Assembly: GCF_023838525.1 (NCBI RefSeq)
Contig: NZ_JAHUQD010000002.1
Location: forward strand, 62,001 to 126,000
Source: Caldicoprobacter algeriensis
GTDB lineage: Bacteria > Bacillota > Clostridia > Caldicoprobacterales > Caldicoprobacteraceae
DNA length: 64,000 nt
Direction of reading: 5' to 3'
The notes beneath the pieces are model-generated. The model was not told where the DNA came from. It searched no databases and saw nothing but the letters and a program-made list of their open reading frames with translations. Numbering within the stretch: position 1 is the first letter of the stretch; each line of letters opens with the position of its first letter. Of this stretch, positions 1 through 8,976 are shown one piece after another. Made by a program: the position numbers and the translations under genes.

Positions 1-2
1 AT

Positions 3-512
3 ACCCATCAATATCTCGATCCTATCATACATGATTTAGCTAAAAGAATTGGGGTAAAACCTCTAATAGATACCCGTGAATGGGATGGAGAACAGCTTTT
101 AGTCATCAGTCGTGTTGGAGAGGTAGGTAGGGTATTATTCATTGCTAATTATGACAGCTATGAAAAGGCATTACCCATTACCTTTGGTGGAAAGAAACTT
201 TTTGACGGTAAAAAATTCAGAATACCTGCGCATACCTGTTTCATGCTGCCCTTGGAACTAGAAATACTTCCTGGTGTCGTGGTAGATGAATCTACCAGCG
301 AGATATTGAGCATAGAAAAATTCAAGGATGGCATACAAATTATCTTTGAAAGATGTCAAGATTGTGACAAAATAGTTATTTCTACCCAATACAATATTCA
401 AGCCCAGAATGGTTGTACAGTCAGGAAAGAAGGGAATAAATGGGTAATTATCAGTACGAATGATAGTACTACCGGAGACTCTATGTCTGTATTGATATTT
501 AGAAACAAATAA
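3..512 (+). CDS. C-terminal part of an unidentified protein, possibly a glycosidase (5' end outside window)
   Basis: An open frame enters from the left edge and runs to a TAA at 510-512, giving about 169 residues without an N-terminus. The internal ATG at 243 is not a convincing start because the same frame is open and protein-like upstream of it. The segment around residues 50-90 (VLFIANYDSYEKAL, then FRIPAHTCFMLPLELEI) resembles the beta-sandwich tail of large sugar hydrolases such as GH35/GH42-type beta-galactosidases, where a 'PAHT..LPL' strand is common. That is a weak resemblance, not an identification. No catalytic region is in view. Confidence 0.45.
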   Translation, partial: THQYLDPIIHDLAKRIGVKPLIDTREWDGEQLLVISRVGEVGRVLFIANYDSYEKALPITFGGKKLFDGKKFRIPAHTCFMLPLELEILPGVVVDESTSEILSIEKFKDGIQIIFERCQDCDKIVISTQYNIQAQNGCTVRKEGNKWVIISTNDSTTGDSMSVLIFRNK

Positions 513-543
513 GTCCAAATTCCTATGTAAAGTTCTTCCTGAA

Positions 544-645
544 ACTGTCCAAAATTTAATTTTGTGTATGGATGAATAATGAAGCTCCTTTCTGGTCAAA
601 ATTAACAACATAAATCAGAAAGGAGCGTTTTATTTATGGGCGTTT
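544..645 (+). mobile_element. Left-end remnant of an IS256-family element
   Basis: About 100 bases closely match the left end of the IS256-type remnant at 30367-31133, in the opposite orientation. Shared features are the terminal ACTGTCC, the TTTTGTGTATGGATGAAT block, AGCTCCTTTCTGG, ATTAACAACATAAA and AGAAAGGAGCG (the transposase ribosome site) followed by ATGGGCGTTT, which corresponds to the transposase start. After about three codons the match ends and no transposase follows. It is a solo insertion-sequence end, probably left by deletion. Confidence 0.8.
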
Positions 646-694
646 ATTTTTTGAGTGTTATATTTAATTTTACAAAAATTTATACCGCGCCATT

Positions 695-1576
695 TCATAC
701 CTCCACTCCCAGGAAAACCCTTACCAGAAATCCGATCAAGAAGCTGAGAACCGCAACCCCCAGGCTTATGGATACCATCTCCAGAAAGCGCCTTTTAAAG
801 TCCAAATCCTTGGCCACCGAAACGTAAAAATTAAATATAAGTATGACCAGCACGGCGTTTATGACCGTAAGCCCCAAACACAGAAAATAACTTTCAAACA
901 GCAAATACGGGAAGATAAGGAACAGCACCGTAAAAACGTAGGCAAGGCCTGTATAGATAGCCGCTTTAATCGGGATCTGTGACTCTCCCTCAGATTTTAT
1001 GGATAAATATTCAGAAGCCGCCATTGAAAAAGAGGCTGCTATCCCCGTTATGAAACCGCTAAGGGCGATCAGCCTGGTATTTTGCAGGGCAAAGATCAGC
1101 CCGGCCAGGGTACCCGTCAGCTCCACTAGCGCATCGTTAAGCCCCAATACCATTGACCCAACGTAATTTAAATGCTCCTCCTCGATGAGCTCCATAAGCT
1201 TCTTTTCATGCCTGTCCTCATCCTGAACGATCTTATGTATCTCAGGCATGGTATCGGCCAATTTGGTGTATACCTCTTCAGCCCGTTGTTCGCCTTTTTC
1301 CATCAGCTTGACACCAAACGTAAGCCCAAAAACCCTCGAAATTATAAAGTATAGCCATACCTTCCATCTATCGGGCTTCATGTCCTGCCGGGTAATCCTC
1401 TGCCAGAATTTATAATGTGCCAGCTCTTCATCGGCTATCTCGGCCAAAACCTCTTTGTTGTGCTGGTCCTTTATCGAGGCAGACAATTTTGTATAGATGT
1501 GATACTCGGTGATCTCATTCTTCTGTGCCGCAAGAATGTCCTCTCTTTGCTGAGGGGTTAAATCGTTAAAATCCAT
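695..1576 (-). CDS. Ferritin-like/VIT1-CCC1 family membrane iron (or manganese) transporter
   Basis: The protein has about 293 residues. The N-terminal half (about 1-135) is a soluble ferritin-like helical bundle with Glu and His at di-iron positions (NEITEYHIY, EIADEELAHYKFW, DEDRHEKKL). The C-terminal half is a VIT1/CCC1 domain with the first-helix signature GLNDALVELTG, MAASEYLS and about five membrane segments. This Er-VIT/MbfA arrangement is known to sense and move iron out of the cytosol; substrate here is inferred. ATG at 1576 is preferred over the in-frame GTG at 1582 because AAAGGAGG lies 8 bases before the ATG. The gene stands alone, divergent from adhE. Confidence 0.88.
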   Translation of the reverse strand: MDFNDLTPQQREDILAAQKNEITEYHIYTKLSASIKDQHNKEVLAEIADEELAHYKFWQRITRQDMKPDRWKVWLYFIISRVFGLTFGVKLMEKGEQRAEEVYTKLADTMPEIHKIVQDEDRHEKKLMELIEEEHLNYVGSMVLGLNDALVELTGTLAGLIFALQNTRLIALSGFITGIAASFSMAASEYLSIKSEGESQIPIKAAIYTGLAYVFTVLFLIFPYLLFESYFLCLGLTVINAVLVILIFNFYVSVAKDLDFKRRFLEMVSISLGVAVLSFLIGFLVRVFLGVEV

Positions 1577-1708
1577 ATACACTTCCTCCTTTGGCAGAGA
1601 TTAAAATACAAATCACCTACATAATATCTTTTAATTTAGTCTTCTTTAGTCTTCTATAGATTTAATGAAAGTCCTTCAAAAAATTTAAAATAATTTGCCA
1701 AAACAGTA

Positions 1709-1737
1709 TTGACAAAAAATTAACGATTTGCTATAAT
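1709..1737 (+). promoter_or_regulatory. Sigma-A promoter of adhE with overlapping Rex-like operator
   Basis: TTGACA at 1709-1714 and TATAAT at 1732-1737 are separated by exactly 17 bases, a consensus vegetative promoter. The 18 bases at 1709-1726 (TTGACAAAAAATTAACGA) match the Rex consensus TTGTTAA-N4-TTAACAA at 11 of 14 defined positions and cover the -35 box. Rex is the NADH/NAD redox repressor of adhE genes in Clostridia, so binding here would block transcription at low NADH. Promoter is seen directly; Rex control is inferred. Confidence 0.78.
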
Positions 1738-1825
1738 GCAAAGCGTTACAACTTAATCCTAATTTAGTGGCGCTGTCGTATATTTATGGAGATATAAAGG
1801 TCCAAATATACTGTAACTCAGCGTT

Positions 1826-1904
1826 GCTTTGTTCATTGCAAAGCCACAAAGACAAGGTATATTTAAGTTGGGATTTCTATTTATCCTGCAAATCCCAATT
1901 TTTT
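1826..1904 (+). promoter_or_regulatory. adhE leader with two hairpins, the second terminator-like
   Basis: The adhE transcript would have a leader of about 225 bases. It contains a 6-bp hairpin (GCTTTG 1826-1831 with CAAAGC 1839-1844) and then a 9-bp perfect hairpin (TTGGGATTT 1868-1876 with AAATCCCAA 1890-1898) followed directly by six T at 1899-1904. The second has intrinsic-terminator form but lies about 68 bases before the adhE ATG. It could be an attenuator, a processing/stability element, or a weak terminator with read-through. I recognise no known riboswitch here. Confidence 0.5.
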
Positions 1905-1971
1905 AGAAAAGATATAGTTAAATTTTTAACAATAATGCAAGGATTATTGCAAAAGGAGGAGGAGAAAAAAT

Positions 1972-4578
1972 ATGGCCAGAGAAAACCTGTCATTGGTAGT
2001 AAACAACACTGAAGATGTAAAGGCCGAAATCGATGCCATGGTGGAAAACGCAAACAAGGCCCTGGAAGAATTCATGGAAATGACCCAGGAGCAGGTCGAT
2101 AACATCGTAAAGGCAATGGCTTTGGCGGGAATCGACCACCACATGAGGTTAGCCAAGCTCGCTGTGGAAGAAACCCAGAGAGGCGTATACGAAGACAAGA
2201 TAATCAAGAACCTTTTTGCCACTGAGTATATATACAACAGCATAAGGCATCAGAAAACGGTGGGCGTTATCAGGGAGAACGACCTTGAAGGCTATGTAGA
2301 AATAGCAGAACCTGTGGGCGTGATCGCAGGCATCACCCCTGTGACAAACCCCACCTCTACCACGATGTTCAAATCGCTTATATCCATGAAAACCCGAAAT
2401 CCAATTATATTCGCTTTCCATCCTTCGGCTCAGAGGTGCAGCAGCGAAGCCGCCAGAGTAATGAGAGATGCGGCCATCAAAGCAGGCGCTCCCAAGCATT
2501 GCATTCAATGGATAGAACGGCCATCCCTTGAGGCCACGCAATATCTCATGGCCCATCCAGGCGTATCTCTGATACTGGCAACCGGTGGCGCCGGCATGGT
2601 GAAAGCAGCGTACAGCAGCGGCAAACCCGCCCTTGGAGTAGGGCCGGGCAATGTGCCGTGCTACATCGAAAAGACGGCCGATATCAAAAGGGCCATCACC
2701 GACTTGATTCTCTCAAAGACATTTGACAACGGCATGATATGCGCTTCCGAGCAGGCAGTCATCCTTGATGAAGACATTGCCCAGCAGGCCATAGATTACA
2801 TGAAGGAAAACGGGTGTTATTTTCTCACCCCAGAGGAGATTAAAAAGCTTGAGGCGGTGGCAATCGATAGCAAAAAGGGGATGATGAATCCCGCGGTGAT
2901 TGGCCAGTCGTCTTATACTATAGCCAAGATGGCGGGTATAGAAGTTCCTCAGGATACAAAGATTCTAGTCGCTCACCTTGAAGGCGTGGGTCCCGAGTAC
3001 CCATTGTCCAGGGAAAAGCTGAGCCCTATACTGGCGTTTTATATCGTTAAGAATTACGAGGAAGGGGTTAAGGTAGCACAGCAGATAGTGGAGTTTGGTG
3101 GCCTTGGCCATTCGGCCGTCATCCATTCTGAGAATCCCAAAGCAATAGAACTATTTTCCGAAAAGGTCAAGGTGGGCAGGCTGATTGTCAATTCCCCATC
3201 GAGCCAGGGCGCCATAGGAGACATATACAATACCAATATGCCATCGCTTACACTGGGTTGCGGGTCCTATGGTAGGAATTCCACTACCGCCAACGTATCA
3301 GCCGTCAATTTGATCAATATAAAGAGGGTGGCTAAAAGGCGGGTCAACATGCAGTGGTTTAAGGTCCCACCCAAAATTTACTTTGAACCCAATTCCATTC
3401 AGTATCTTGAAAACATGCCAGATATCAGCCGGGCCTTCATAGTAACCGACCCTGCCATGGTCAAACTGGGATATGTGGATAAGGTGCTGTACTACCTCAG
3501 AAAAAGGCAGCAGTACGTCCATTCCGAGATTTTCGCCGAAGTGGAGCCTGACCCTTCCATCGATACGGTAAAGCGCGGAACCGAGCTCATGAACAAGTTC
3601 AACCCTGACGTCATAATAGCCCTAGGGGGAGGGTCAGCAATCGACGCTGCCAAGGCCATGTGGCTGTATTATGAATATCCCGATACCGACTTCACTTCCC
3701 TGCGGCTAAAGTTCATGGACATACGCAAAAGGGCATTCAACTTCCCCAAGCTTGGCCGTAAGGCAAAGCTGGTGGCCATCCCCACCACCTCTGGTACGGG
3801 TTCAGAGATAACCTGCTTTGCAGTAATAACAGATAAGAGGAACAACACGAAATATCCCCTAGCCGATTATGAACTCACCCCCGATGTAGCCATAATCGAT
3901 CCCAATCTAGTTATCACCGTACCCCCTCACATAACAGCTGATACGGGAATGGATGTGCTGACCCATGCAATAGAAGCCTACGTATCCACCATGGCTTCAG
4001 ACTATACCGATGCACTGGCCATAAAGGCTATACAGCTGGTGTTTGAATATCTGCCGCGGGCTTACAGAAATGGCAATGACAAAGAGGCCAGAGAAAAGAT
4101 GCACAACGCATCCTGCATAGCCGGTATGGCCTTCACCAACGCATTCCTGGGCATCAACCACAGCCTGGCGCACAAGCTCGGAGGAGAATTCCACATCCCT
4201 CATGGTCGCGCCAATGCCATACTGCTTCCGCACGTGATCGAATACAACGCTCAAAAGCCCACAAAATTTGCTACCTGGCCCAAATACCAGCACTATGTAG
4301 CCGACAAAAAATACGCTGAAATAGCCAGATACCTTGGACTTCCGGCATCTACCACTCAAGAAGGAGTACGCAGCCTGATCGATGCCATCGTAAATTTGAT
4401 GAAACAGCTCAACATGCCGTTGACCATTGCGGAATGCGGCGTACCGCGGGAGGAATTCGAGGCAAAGGTAAAAGAGCTGGCCGACAAGGCATTTGAAGAC
4501 CAGTGCACCGTCACCAATCCCAGGATGCCACTAGTAAGCGAGCTGGAGGAAATATATAGAAAGGCTTATGGAAAATAA
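1972..4578 (+). CDS. adhE: Bifunctional aldehyde/alcohol dehydrogenase AdhE
   Basis: The 868-residue protein has normal AdhE length. Residues 1 to about 440 are the CoA-acylating acetaldehyde dehydrogenase, with the catalytic Cys at about 257 in NGMICASEQ. Residues about 455-868 are the iron-dependent alcohol dehydrogenase, with the nucleotide loop [19 protein letters not shown], and the iron-binding run [13 protein letters not shown] then [16 protein letters not shown]. It converts acetyl-CoA to ethanol using two NADH, in the cytoplasm, commonly as spirosomes. The start has a strong AAGGAGGAGG ribosome site. Control probably comes from the Rex-like site and leader upstream; a terminator follows, so it is a single-gene unit. 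Confidence 0.97.
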   Translation: MARENLSLVVNNTEDVKAEIDAMVENANKALEEFMEMTQEQVDNIVKAMALAGIDHHMRLAKLAVEETQRGVYEDKIIKNLFATEYIYNSIRHQKTVGVIRENDLEGYVEIAEPVGVIAGITPVTNPTSTTMFKSLISMKTRNPIIFAFHPSAQRCSSEAARVMRDAAIKAGAPKHCIQWIERPSLEATQYLMAHPGVSLILATGGAGMVKAAYSSGKPALGVGPGNVPCYIEKTADIKRAITDLILSKTFDNGMICASEQAVILDEDIAQQAIDYMKENGCYFLTPEEIKKLEAVAIDSKKGMMNPAVIGQSSYTIAKMAGIEVPQDTKILVAHLEGVGPEYPLSREKLSPILAFYIVKNYEEGVKVAQQIVEFGGLGHSAVIHSENPKAIELFSEKVKVGRLIVNSPSSQGAIGDIYNTNMPSLTLGCGSYGRNSTTANVSAVNLINIKRVAKRRVNMQWFKVPPKIYFEPNSIQYLENMPDISRAFIVTDPAMVKLGYVDKVLYYLRKRQQYVHSEIFAEVEPDPSIDTVKRGTELMNKFNPDVIIALGGGSAIDAAKAMWLYYEYPDTDFTSLRLKFMDIRKRAFNFPKLGRKAKLVAIPTTSGTGSEITCFAVITDKRNNTKYPLADYELTPDVAIIDPNLVITVPPHITADTGMDVLTHAIEAYVSTMASDYTDALAIKAIQLVFEYLPRAYRNGNDKEAREKMHNASCIAGMAFTNAFLGINHSLAHKLGGEFHIPHGRANAILLPHVIEYNAQKPTKFATWPKYQHYVADKKYAEIARYLGLPASTTQEGVRSLIDAIVNLMKQLNMPLTIAECGVPREEFEAKVKELADKAFEDQCTVTNPRMPLVSELEEIYRKAYGK

Positions 4579-4615
4579 ACCGTAATGCGCTGTGGAAAGT
4601 AGGCCAAGAAAAAAA

Positions 4616-4642
4616 TATGCCTTGATAGGGCATACCCTTTTT
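4616..4642 (+). terminator. Intrinsic terminator after adhE
   Basis: TATGCC (4616-4621) pairs with GGCATA (4629-4634), followed by CCCTTTTT. The hairpin is short (6 bp) but well placed 38 bases after the adhE stop. Confidence 0.65.
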
Positions 4643-4765
4643 CTTCAAAATCTGCCGGCGATTTATAACAAGGCTTACTTTATCATCAACCTTTTATCTA
4701 CTTGATACCAACCTGAATGACAAGATATCATGAAAGCGCCTATCAGCAACTTGTGGAAAACCCAA

Positions 4766-4857
4766 CTTTGCTCAACCTTAAATTTATGCATCAACCTTTC
4801 CTCGTATGCGGAAGGTCTTGCTTTGCTCCACCATAAAATTCCTATGCGTCAACCTTT
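4766..4857. repeat. Imperfect direct repeat at the pdxA 3' end
   Basis: The segment 4821-4857, which contains the last codons and stop of the PdxA-like gene, is repeated imperfectly at 4766-4799. Both begin CTTTGCTC and end with TCAACCTTT, with a T/A-rich middle. This looks like a small tandem duplication of the gene's 3' end or remnants of an old rearrangement. No gene is seen in 4643-4848. Confidence 0.5.
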
Positions 4858-5881
4858 GTAGCCAGCAAGCCTTGCTCCATACTCAATCGCGTTGATCAGG
4901 CTTTCATGGCTTGCAGTGCCCTTCCCCGCCTCCCCAAAAGCGGTCCCATGGTCTACGGAAGTTCTAATGATGGACAGGCCAAGCGTAATGTTCACTCCCC
5001 TTACAGACGTCCACTTCTTCTCAGACTCGTCCCAATTAAAACCGACCATCTTCAACGGAATATGGCCCTGGTCATGGCACATGGCCACCACAATATCGTA
5101 TTGCCCACCTTTTGCCTTTGAAAACAGGGTATCCGGCGAAACCGGGCCTTCTGCATTTATCCCCTTTGCCCTGGCTTCTTGTATAGCAGGAATAATCTCC
5201 TTTTCTTCCTCCCAGCCAAAAAGCCCGTGCTTTCCTGCAGGAGGATTAAGCCCGGCAACGCCAATCCTGGGAGATGAGATCCCCAACTTCTTACATGCAT
5301 CATTGGCCAGCTCAATGACCCTCAACACCCTTTCCTTCTTGACCAGGTCACACGCTTGCCTCAGCGGTACATGAGTTGAGACATGGACAACCCTTAGATT
5401 GCCTTCAGCCAGCATCATGGCATAATCTTTTGTTCGGGTAAAATGAGCATAAATTTCCGTGTGGCCTGAAAAGTGGTAACCCGCCAAGTTGAGGGCTTCT
5501 TTATTGATCGGCCCGGTCACAGTTGCATCGATCTTACCTTTCATTGCCAGCTCTATAACCTTTCTAATAGCTTCAAAAGCCGCTCTTCCTGCCATAGCCG
5601 ACACCTGACCGCGTACCAGTGTATCAACATCAACATTTTTTAAATCAATCACATCCATAACCCCATACTCGAACTTTGCTTCCTTCAGCTCTGGAATCGG
5701 CCTTACCTCTACATCCACGCCGACGATTTGTACGGCCAGCCTCATGGTATCGGCATCTCCCACAACTAGTGGCCGGCATATGTCATAGACATAAGGCTCG
5801 GCCATTGCTTTGGCTGCAATCTCTGCTCCTATCCCTGCCGGATCCCCCCATTGTAATACCAAGGATTGGTTTTTGTGTCAT
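4849..5881 (-). CDS. PdxA-family 4-phospho-hydroxyacid dehydrogenase, frameshifted near the start
   Basis: The family oxidises 4-hydroxythreonine-4-phosphate (PdxA, vitamin B6 synthesis) or D-threonate/D-erythronate 4-phosphate (PdxA2, sugar-acid catabolism). Seen motifs are DPAGIG, VTGPINKEAL, the metal site around SGHTE, MCHDQGHIPLK and SVDHGTAFGEAG. A natural start is ATG at 5881, with GGGGGAT upstream, giving MTQKPILGITMG. The frame then breaks: a run of six G (5844-5849) has one base more than needed to continue into GDPAGIGAEI. The downstream frame is open for 337 codons from a TTG at 5862 that lacks a ribosome site. Either the gene is freshly broken, it slips at the G-run, or there is a sequence error. 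No kinase partner (DUF1537) is nearby, so the substrate is unclear. Confidence 0.8.
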
Positions 5882-5963
5882 ACTGCATCCCCCAAAAAGT
5901 ATTATGACTGTTTATTTACGCAAAACATTCTTAACGACAGGTCAAAAGCATTTTCCAATGGTC

Positions 5964-6656
5964 TCAATAATACCTGTATCGTCTCCGCGCAACAAATACC
6001 CTGTGGATAAACATCCCCGCCAAAAACCCGCTTATGTGCGCCCACCAGGCTATACCGCCCACGCTACCGCCGCCTATCCACTGTATGACCCCCGAATACA
6101 GCTGACTTATGAACCACAAAATCAAGTATATGAAAGCCGGCACGTGTATGAACATGGGCAAGAAGAAAAAGAACGGAACCAGGGTCACAATCCTGGAATG
6201 AGGGAACAGAATGAAGTAAGCGCCCATGACGCCGGCAATAGCTCCCGAAGCTCCAACGGTAGGCACATTTGATGTGGGGTTAAACAAAAAATGGGCAAAT
6301 CCCGCCACTAAACCGCACAGTATATAGAATATCACAAACCTTATGCTGCCCATTACATCCTCGACGTTATCGCCAAACAGCCACAGCACCCACATATTGC
6401 TTATGAGGTGTACCCAGTTGCCGTGAAGGAACATGCTCGAAAAAAGAGGCATGTATGTACTCGCTTCAAAAAGCCTGAGCTGTGCTATCGATTTTAAAAA
6501 CCTGGCAGGTATAAACCCGTACTGGTACACGAACTGTGCAAACCTGACATCGTGCATCAATGATTGGCCTATAAATATCATTACATTGATGACTATAAGC
6601 AGGACTGTTGCCAAAGGTTCGCGCCTGCTGGGTATGGTATCTCTCAACGGAATCAT
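5964..6656 (-). CDS. Rhomboid-family intramembrane serine protease
   Basis: The 230-residue protein has about six hydrophobic segments. The catalytic serine lies in VGASGAIAGVMGAYF (GxSG) and the paired histidine in AWWAHISGFLAGM. The N-terminus MIPLRDTIPSRREP is typical of short Firmicute rhomboids. Such enzymes cleave membrane proteins within the bilayer; the substrate is unknown. It precedes the PdxA-like gene on the same strand with an 82-base gap and is divergent from the Wadjet operon. Confidence 0.92.
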   Translation of the reverse strand: MIPLRDTIPSRREPLATVLLIVINVMIFIGQSLMHDVRFAQFVYQYGFIPARFLKSIAQLRLFEASTYMPLFSSMFLHGNWVHLISNMWVLWLFGDNVEDVMGSIRFVIFYILCGLVAGFAHFLFNPTSNVPTVGASGAIAGVMGAYFILFPHSRIVTLVPFFFFLPMFIHVPAFIYLILWFISQLYSGVIQWIGGGSVGGIAWWAHISGFLAGMFIHRVFVARRRYRYY

Positions 6657-6869
6657 GCAATATTCCCCTTCTTCTCTTAATATCCATTTTTATACTACCA
6701 TTTTTATGAATTGTTTTCAACCATATTTGCTTAAAATCCTCAAAAGCAGCTTTAATTATCAAGAGCTATGTGTTAAACTTATTATGACAACTCGCCGTAC
6801 CGATTATTCGACAAAAGGCGAGCCGATAACCGTAAACAATATTTGCTTATAAGGAAGGGACAGGCTACC

Positions 6870-8324
6870 ATGCATCTTTTTGATGTCCTGCCGCAAAATC
6901 TGTTCTCCATTCTGGCATCTAAAAACAAATACATTTACGTGGATGCGCTGTTCGTACTGAGAAAGGCCTTCCGCCAGGAGATGACTATAAAGAAGGACGA
7001 CCTGGTCTCCATGCTCATTTCAAACCTGGATGAGAAAATGCTGGGCGTCGACATGTCGGAAGAGCTGGAGGATGCGGAAGAGCCTTTAAATGAAAATAAT
7101 TTGAACGGTACCAATGAAAGCAACATCAGCCTATCAGCTATCGCGCACCTTATATTAAAGCGCCTTAAAGACACCGGCTGGATCGATATAGAGTATCAGG
7201 ATGATTCCTTCGAGGAAGTGGTTACGCTTCCGGATTATTCCATAAAGCTCATCAACCTGCTGTTTTCCTTTACCGACGAAAACTTGAAGGAGTATAACTC
7301 CTACGTATTTTCCACTTACTCGGCCTTAAAGACCGCCCATGAAGAGCAGGAAGACTCAAGCAATTATAACGCACTGCTCACGGCATACGAAAACACCGTT
7401 AAGCTGGTGGATGAGCTCAAGTCCCTGCACAACAACATTCGTCGCTATCATCAGGCTTTAAGCGAGTTTGCAACGGTAAACGAGGTGCTGAAAGGGCACT
7501 TTGACGAATACAAAACCCTGATAAGCGACCGAATATACCACCCCTTGAAGACTCTAGATTCCATCCCTCGCTACAAGGCTCCCATACTCCGGTTCCTGCA
7601 GCGCTGGCTGACAGACAGCTCGCTGCGCCAGCGTACGGTGGAGCAAGCCATGATGCGCGGTCGATACAAAAGCCGCGAAGAAGGGCATGAAGACGTCATC
7701 AGTAAAATTGGGTATATCATGGACACCTACGAGCGTCTGGACCACATACTTGAAGAAATTGACCGCAAGAACACGGCTTATACCCGGGCATCCGTCGAGA
7801 AAATGCGCTATCTTTTAAACACCGACCGCAGCATCAAGGGGAAGATTGTGGAAATCTTAAAGAGGGTTGTCGACAGCTCACAGGAAAAGCAAGAAGCTCT
7901 GGTTGCCAAACTACAGGAAGCCGTGGAGCTGTTCCACCAGGGATACATCGACGAGAATTCATTGTATGTAAGAGCTGCACGGCACAAGAAGCTTGAAAGC
8001 CCACCCTTGCAGCTGCCGCCATCCCATAAGGACCATGAAGAGGATATAGTGAAGGAGTTCCTGGACAAAGCCAAAAAAAGCTATAACCACACCAAAATAA
8101 TGGCTTTTATGAAAAATATAATGAAGGACTTCGATGTGGTATACAGCCATGAAGTTCCGCTCACCGATGATGAATCCTTCATCCTTCTCATGTTAGCCAC
8201 CTTAAAGGGCTACGACCGTAAGGCGTTCTACAGGGTGGAATTTATGGACGGATACGTATATAATAATGGCTACAGAATCCCCAAAATGAGGTTTATAAGA
8301 AAGGACAAGGCCAATGTGGGTTGA
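6870..8324 (+). CDS. jetA: Wadjet protein JetA (kleisin-like subunit)
   Basis: The 484-residue, mostly helical protein starts MHLFDVLPQNLFSIL. ATG at 6870 is chosen over a TTG at 6843 because AAGGAAGGG lies about 11 bases upstream and the family begins at this point. JetA is the MukF-like kleisin of the Wadjet SMC complex, joining the JetC heads and binding JetB. Identification rests on the N-terminal winged-helix-like region, charged helices at about 200-400, length, and above all on being first in a jetA-B-C-D operon with overlapping genes. The operon promoter could not be placed with confidence. Confidence 0.9.
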   Translation: MHLFDVLPQNLFSILASKNKYIYVDALFVLRKAFRQEMTIKKDDLVSMLISNLDEKMLGVDMSEELEDAEEPLNENNLNGTNESNISLSAIAHLILKRLKDTGWIDIEYQDDSFEEVVTLPDYSIKLINLLFSFTDENLKEYNSYVFSTYSALKTAHEEQEDSSNYNALLTAYENTVKLVDELKSLHNNIRRYHQALSEFATVNEVLKGHFDEYKTLISDRIYHPLKTLDSIPRYKAPILRFLQRWLTDSSLRQRTVEQAMMRGRYKSREEGHEDVISKIGYIMDTYERLDHILEEIDRKNTAYTRASVEKMRYLLNTDRSIKGKIVEILKRVVDSSQEKQEALVAKLQEAVELFHQGYIDENSLYVRAARHKKLESPPLQLPPSHKDHEEDIVKEFLDKAKKSYNHTKIMAFMKNIMKDFDVVYSHEVPLTDDESFILLMLATLKGYDRKAFYRVEFMDGYVYNNGYRIPKMRFIRKDKANVG

Positions 8325-8976
8325 AGAATACGAAAAGCTTAGCAATTCAGAAAAAGAGGAGTTCAGAAGGCTTTTGAACCTTATTCTGTCCCGCACCTTC
8401 ATCATACGGGATGTTTACGATCCCAAAGAAGGGATGATGCGCGTAAACCCCGAATACCGCTTCGTAGAGCGCAACTTTGCGCTGTTCAACGAATACCTGT
8501 GGTTCTCCGGCTGGGCGCTTTACAAGGACAGCCAGTACGGAGTAATTGCCCTTGTGAACACCTACGAGTACAATAGAGTCAGACTTGACCGAAACACCAC
8601 CCTCATACTGTTCATACTGCGCCTTATATTCGAAGAAGAGCGGGAAAAGGTGACCCTTCGCAAGGAGGTTTTGACTAGCACGGGCCAAATCGTCCATAAA
8701 ATGCTGACGCTAGGGCTTATAAAGAAGAAGCCCTCTGACCGTGACCTTGCCGAGGCCTTACGTAAGCTGGCCTATTACAACATTATACAAAAGCTGGAAG
8801 GACGGTGGGAAGACCCTGATAACAAGTTGCTCATCCTGCCTTCGATACTGTTTGTGGTTACCAATGAAAAAATCAGCCGGATCTACGAAGCCCTCGGCGA
8901 CGAAGAAGATTCTGACCAAGAGGGCGAGGAAGCCGAGGAGCAAAACGTGATAAGAGGCGAGGTGGAAGAAACATGA
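8314..8976 (+). CDS. jetB: Wadjet protein JetB (KITE subunit, DUF4194)
   Basis: The 220-residue protein overlaps jetA by 11 bases and jetC by four (ATGA). It starts MWVEEYEKLSNSEKEEFRRLLN and has the DUF4194-type body (RNFALFNEYLWFSGWALYKD, then a winged-helix region ending near LPSILFVVTNEKI). The tail after about residue 195 is strongly acidic and likely disordered. JetB is the MukE-like KITE partner that binds the JetA kleisin. Tight overlap implies translational coupling and defined stoichiometry. Confidence 0.9.
   Translation: MWVEEYEKLSNSEKEEFRRLLNLILSRTFIIRDVYDPKEGMMRVNPEYRFVERNFALFNEYLWFSGWALYKDSQYGVIALVNTYEYNRVRLDRNTTLILFILRLIFEEEREKVTLRKEVLTSTGQIVHKMLTLGLIKKKPSDRDLAEALRKLAYYNIIQKLEGRWEDPDNKLLILPSILFVVTNEKISRIYEALGDEEDSDQEGEEAEEQNVIRGEVEET

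Noticed and set aside
243-512. Stand-alone 89-residue protein starting at ATG 243
   Set aside because: The frame is open to position 3 with protein-like sequence and there is no ribosome site before 243.
258-611. Minus-strand frame opposite the first gene and IS end
   Set aside because: It spans the complement of a coding region and an IS terminus; it is a shadow.
636-827. 63-codon plus-strand frame after the IS ribosome site
   Set aside because: Only its first three codons match the transposase; the rest is antisense to the VIT1 gene.
1767-2012. 81-codon frame in the adhE leader (possible leader peptide)
   Set aside because: It begins at a GTG with no ribosome site and runs into adhE in another frame; its composition is not protein-like.
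6780-6842. Hairpin CTCGCC/GGCGAG before jetA as a regulatory element
   Set aside because: Six paired bases across a loop of about 20; too weak to support without comparison.
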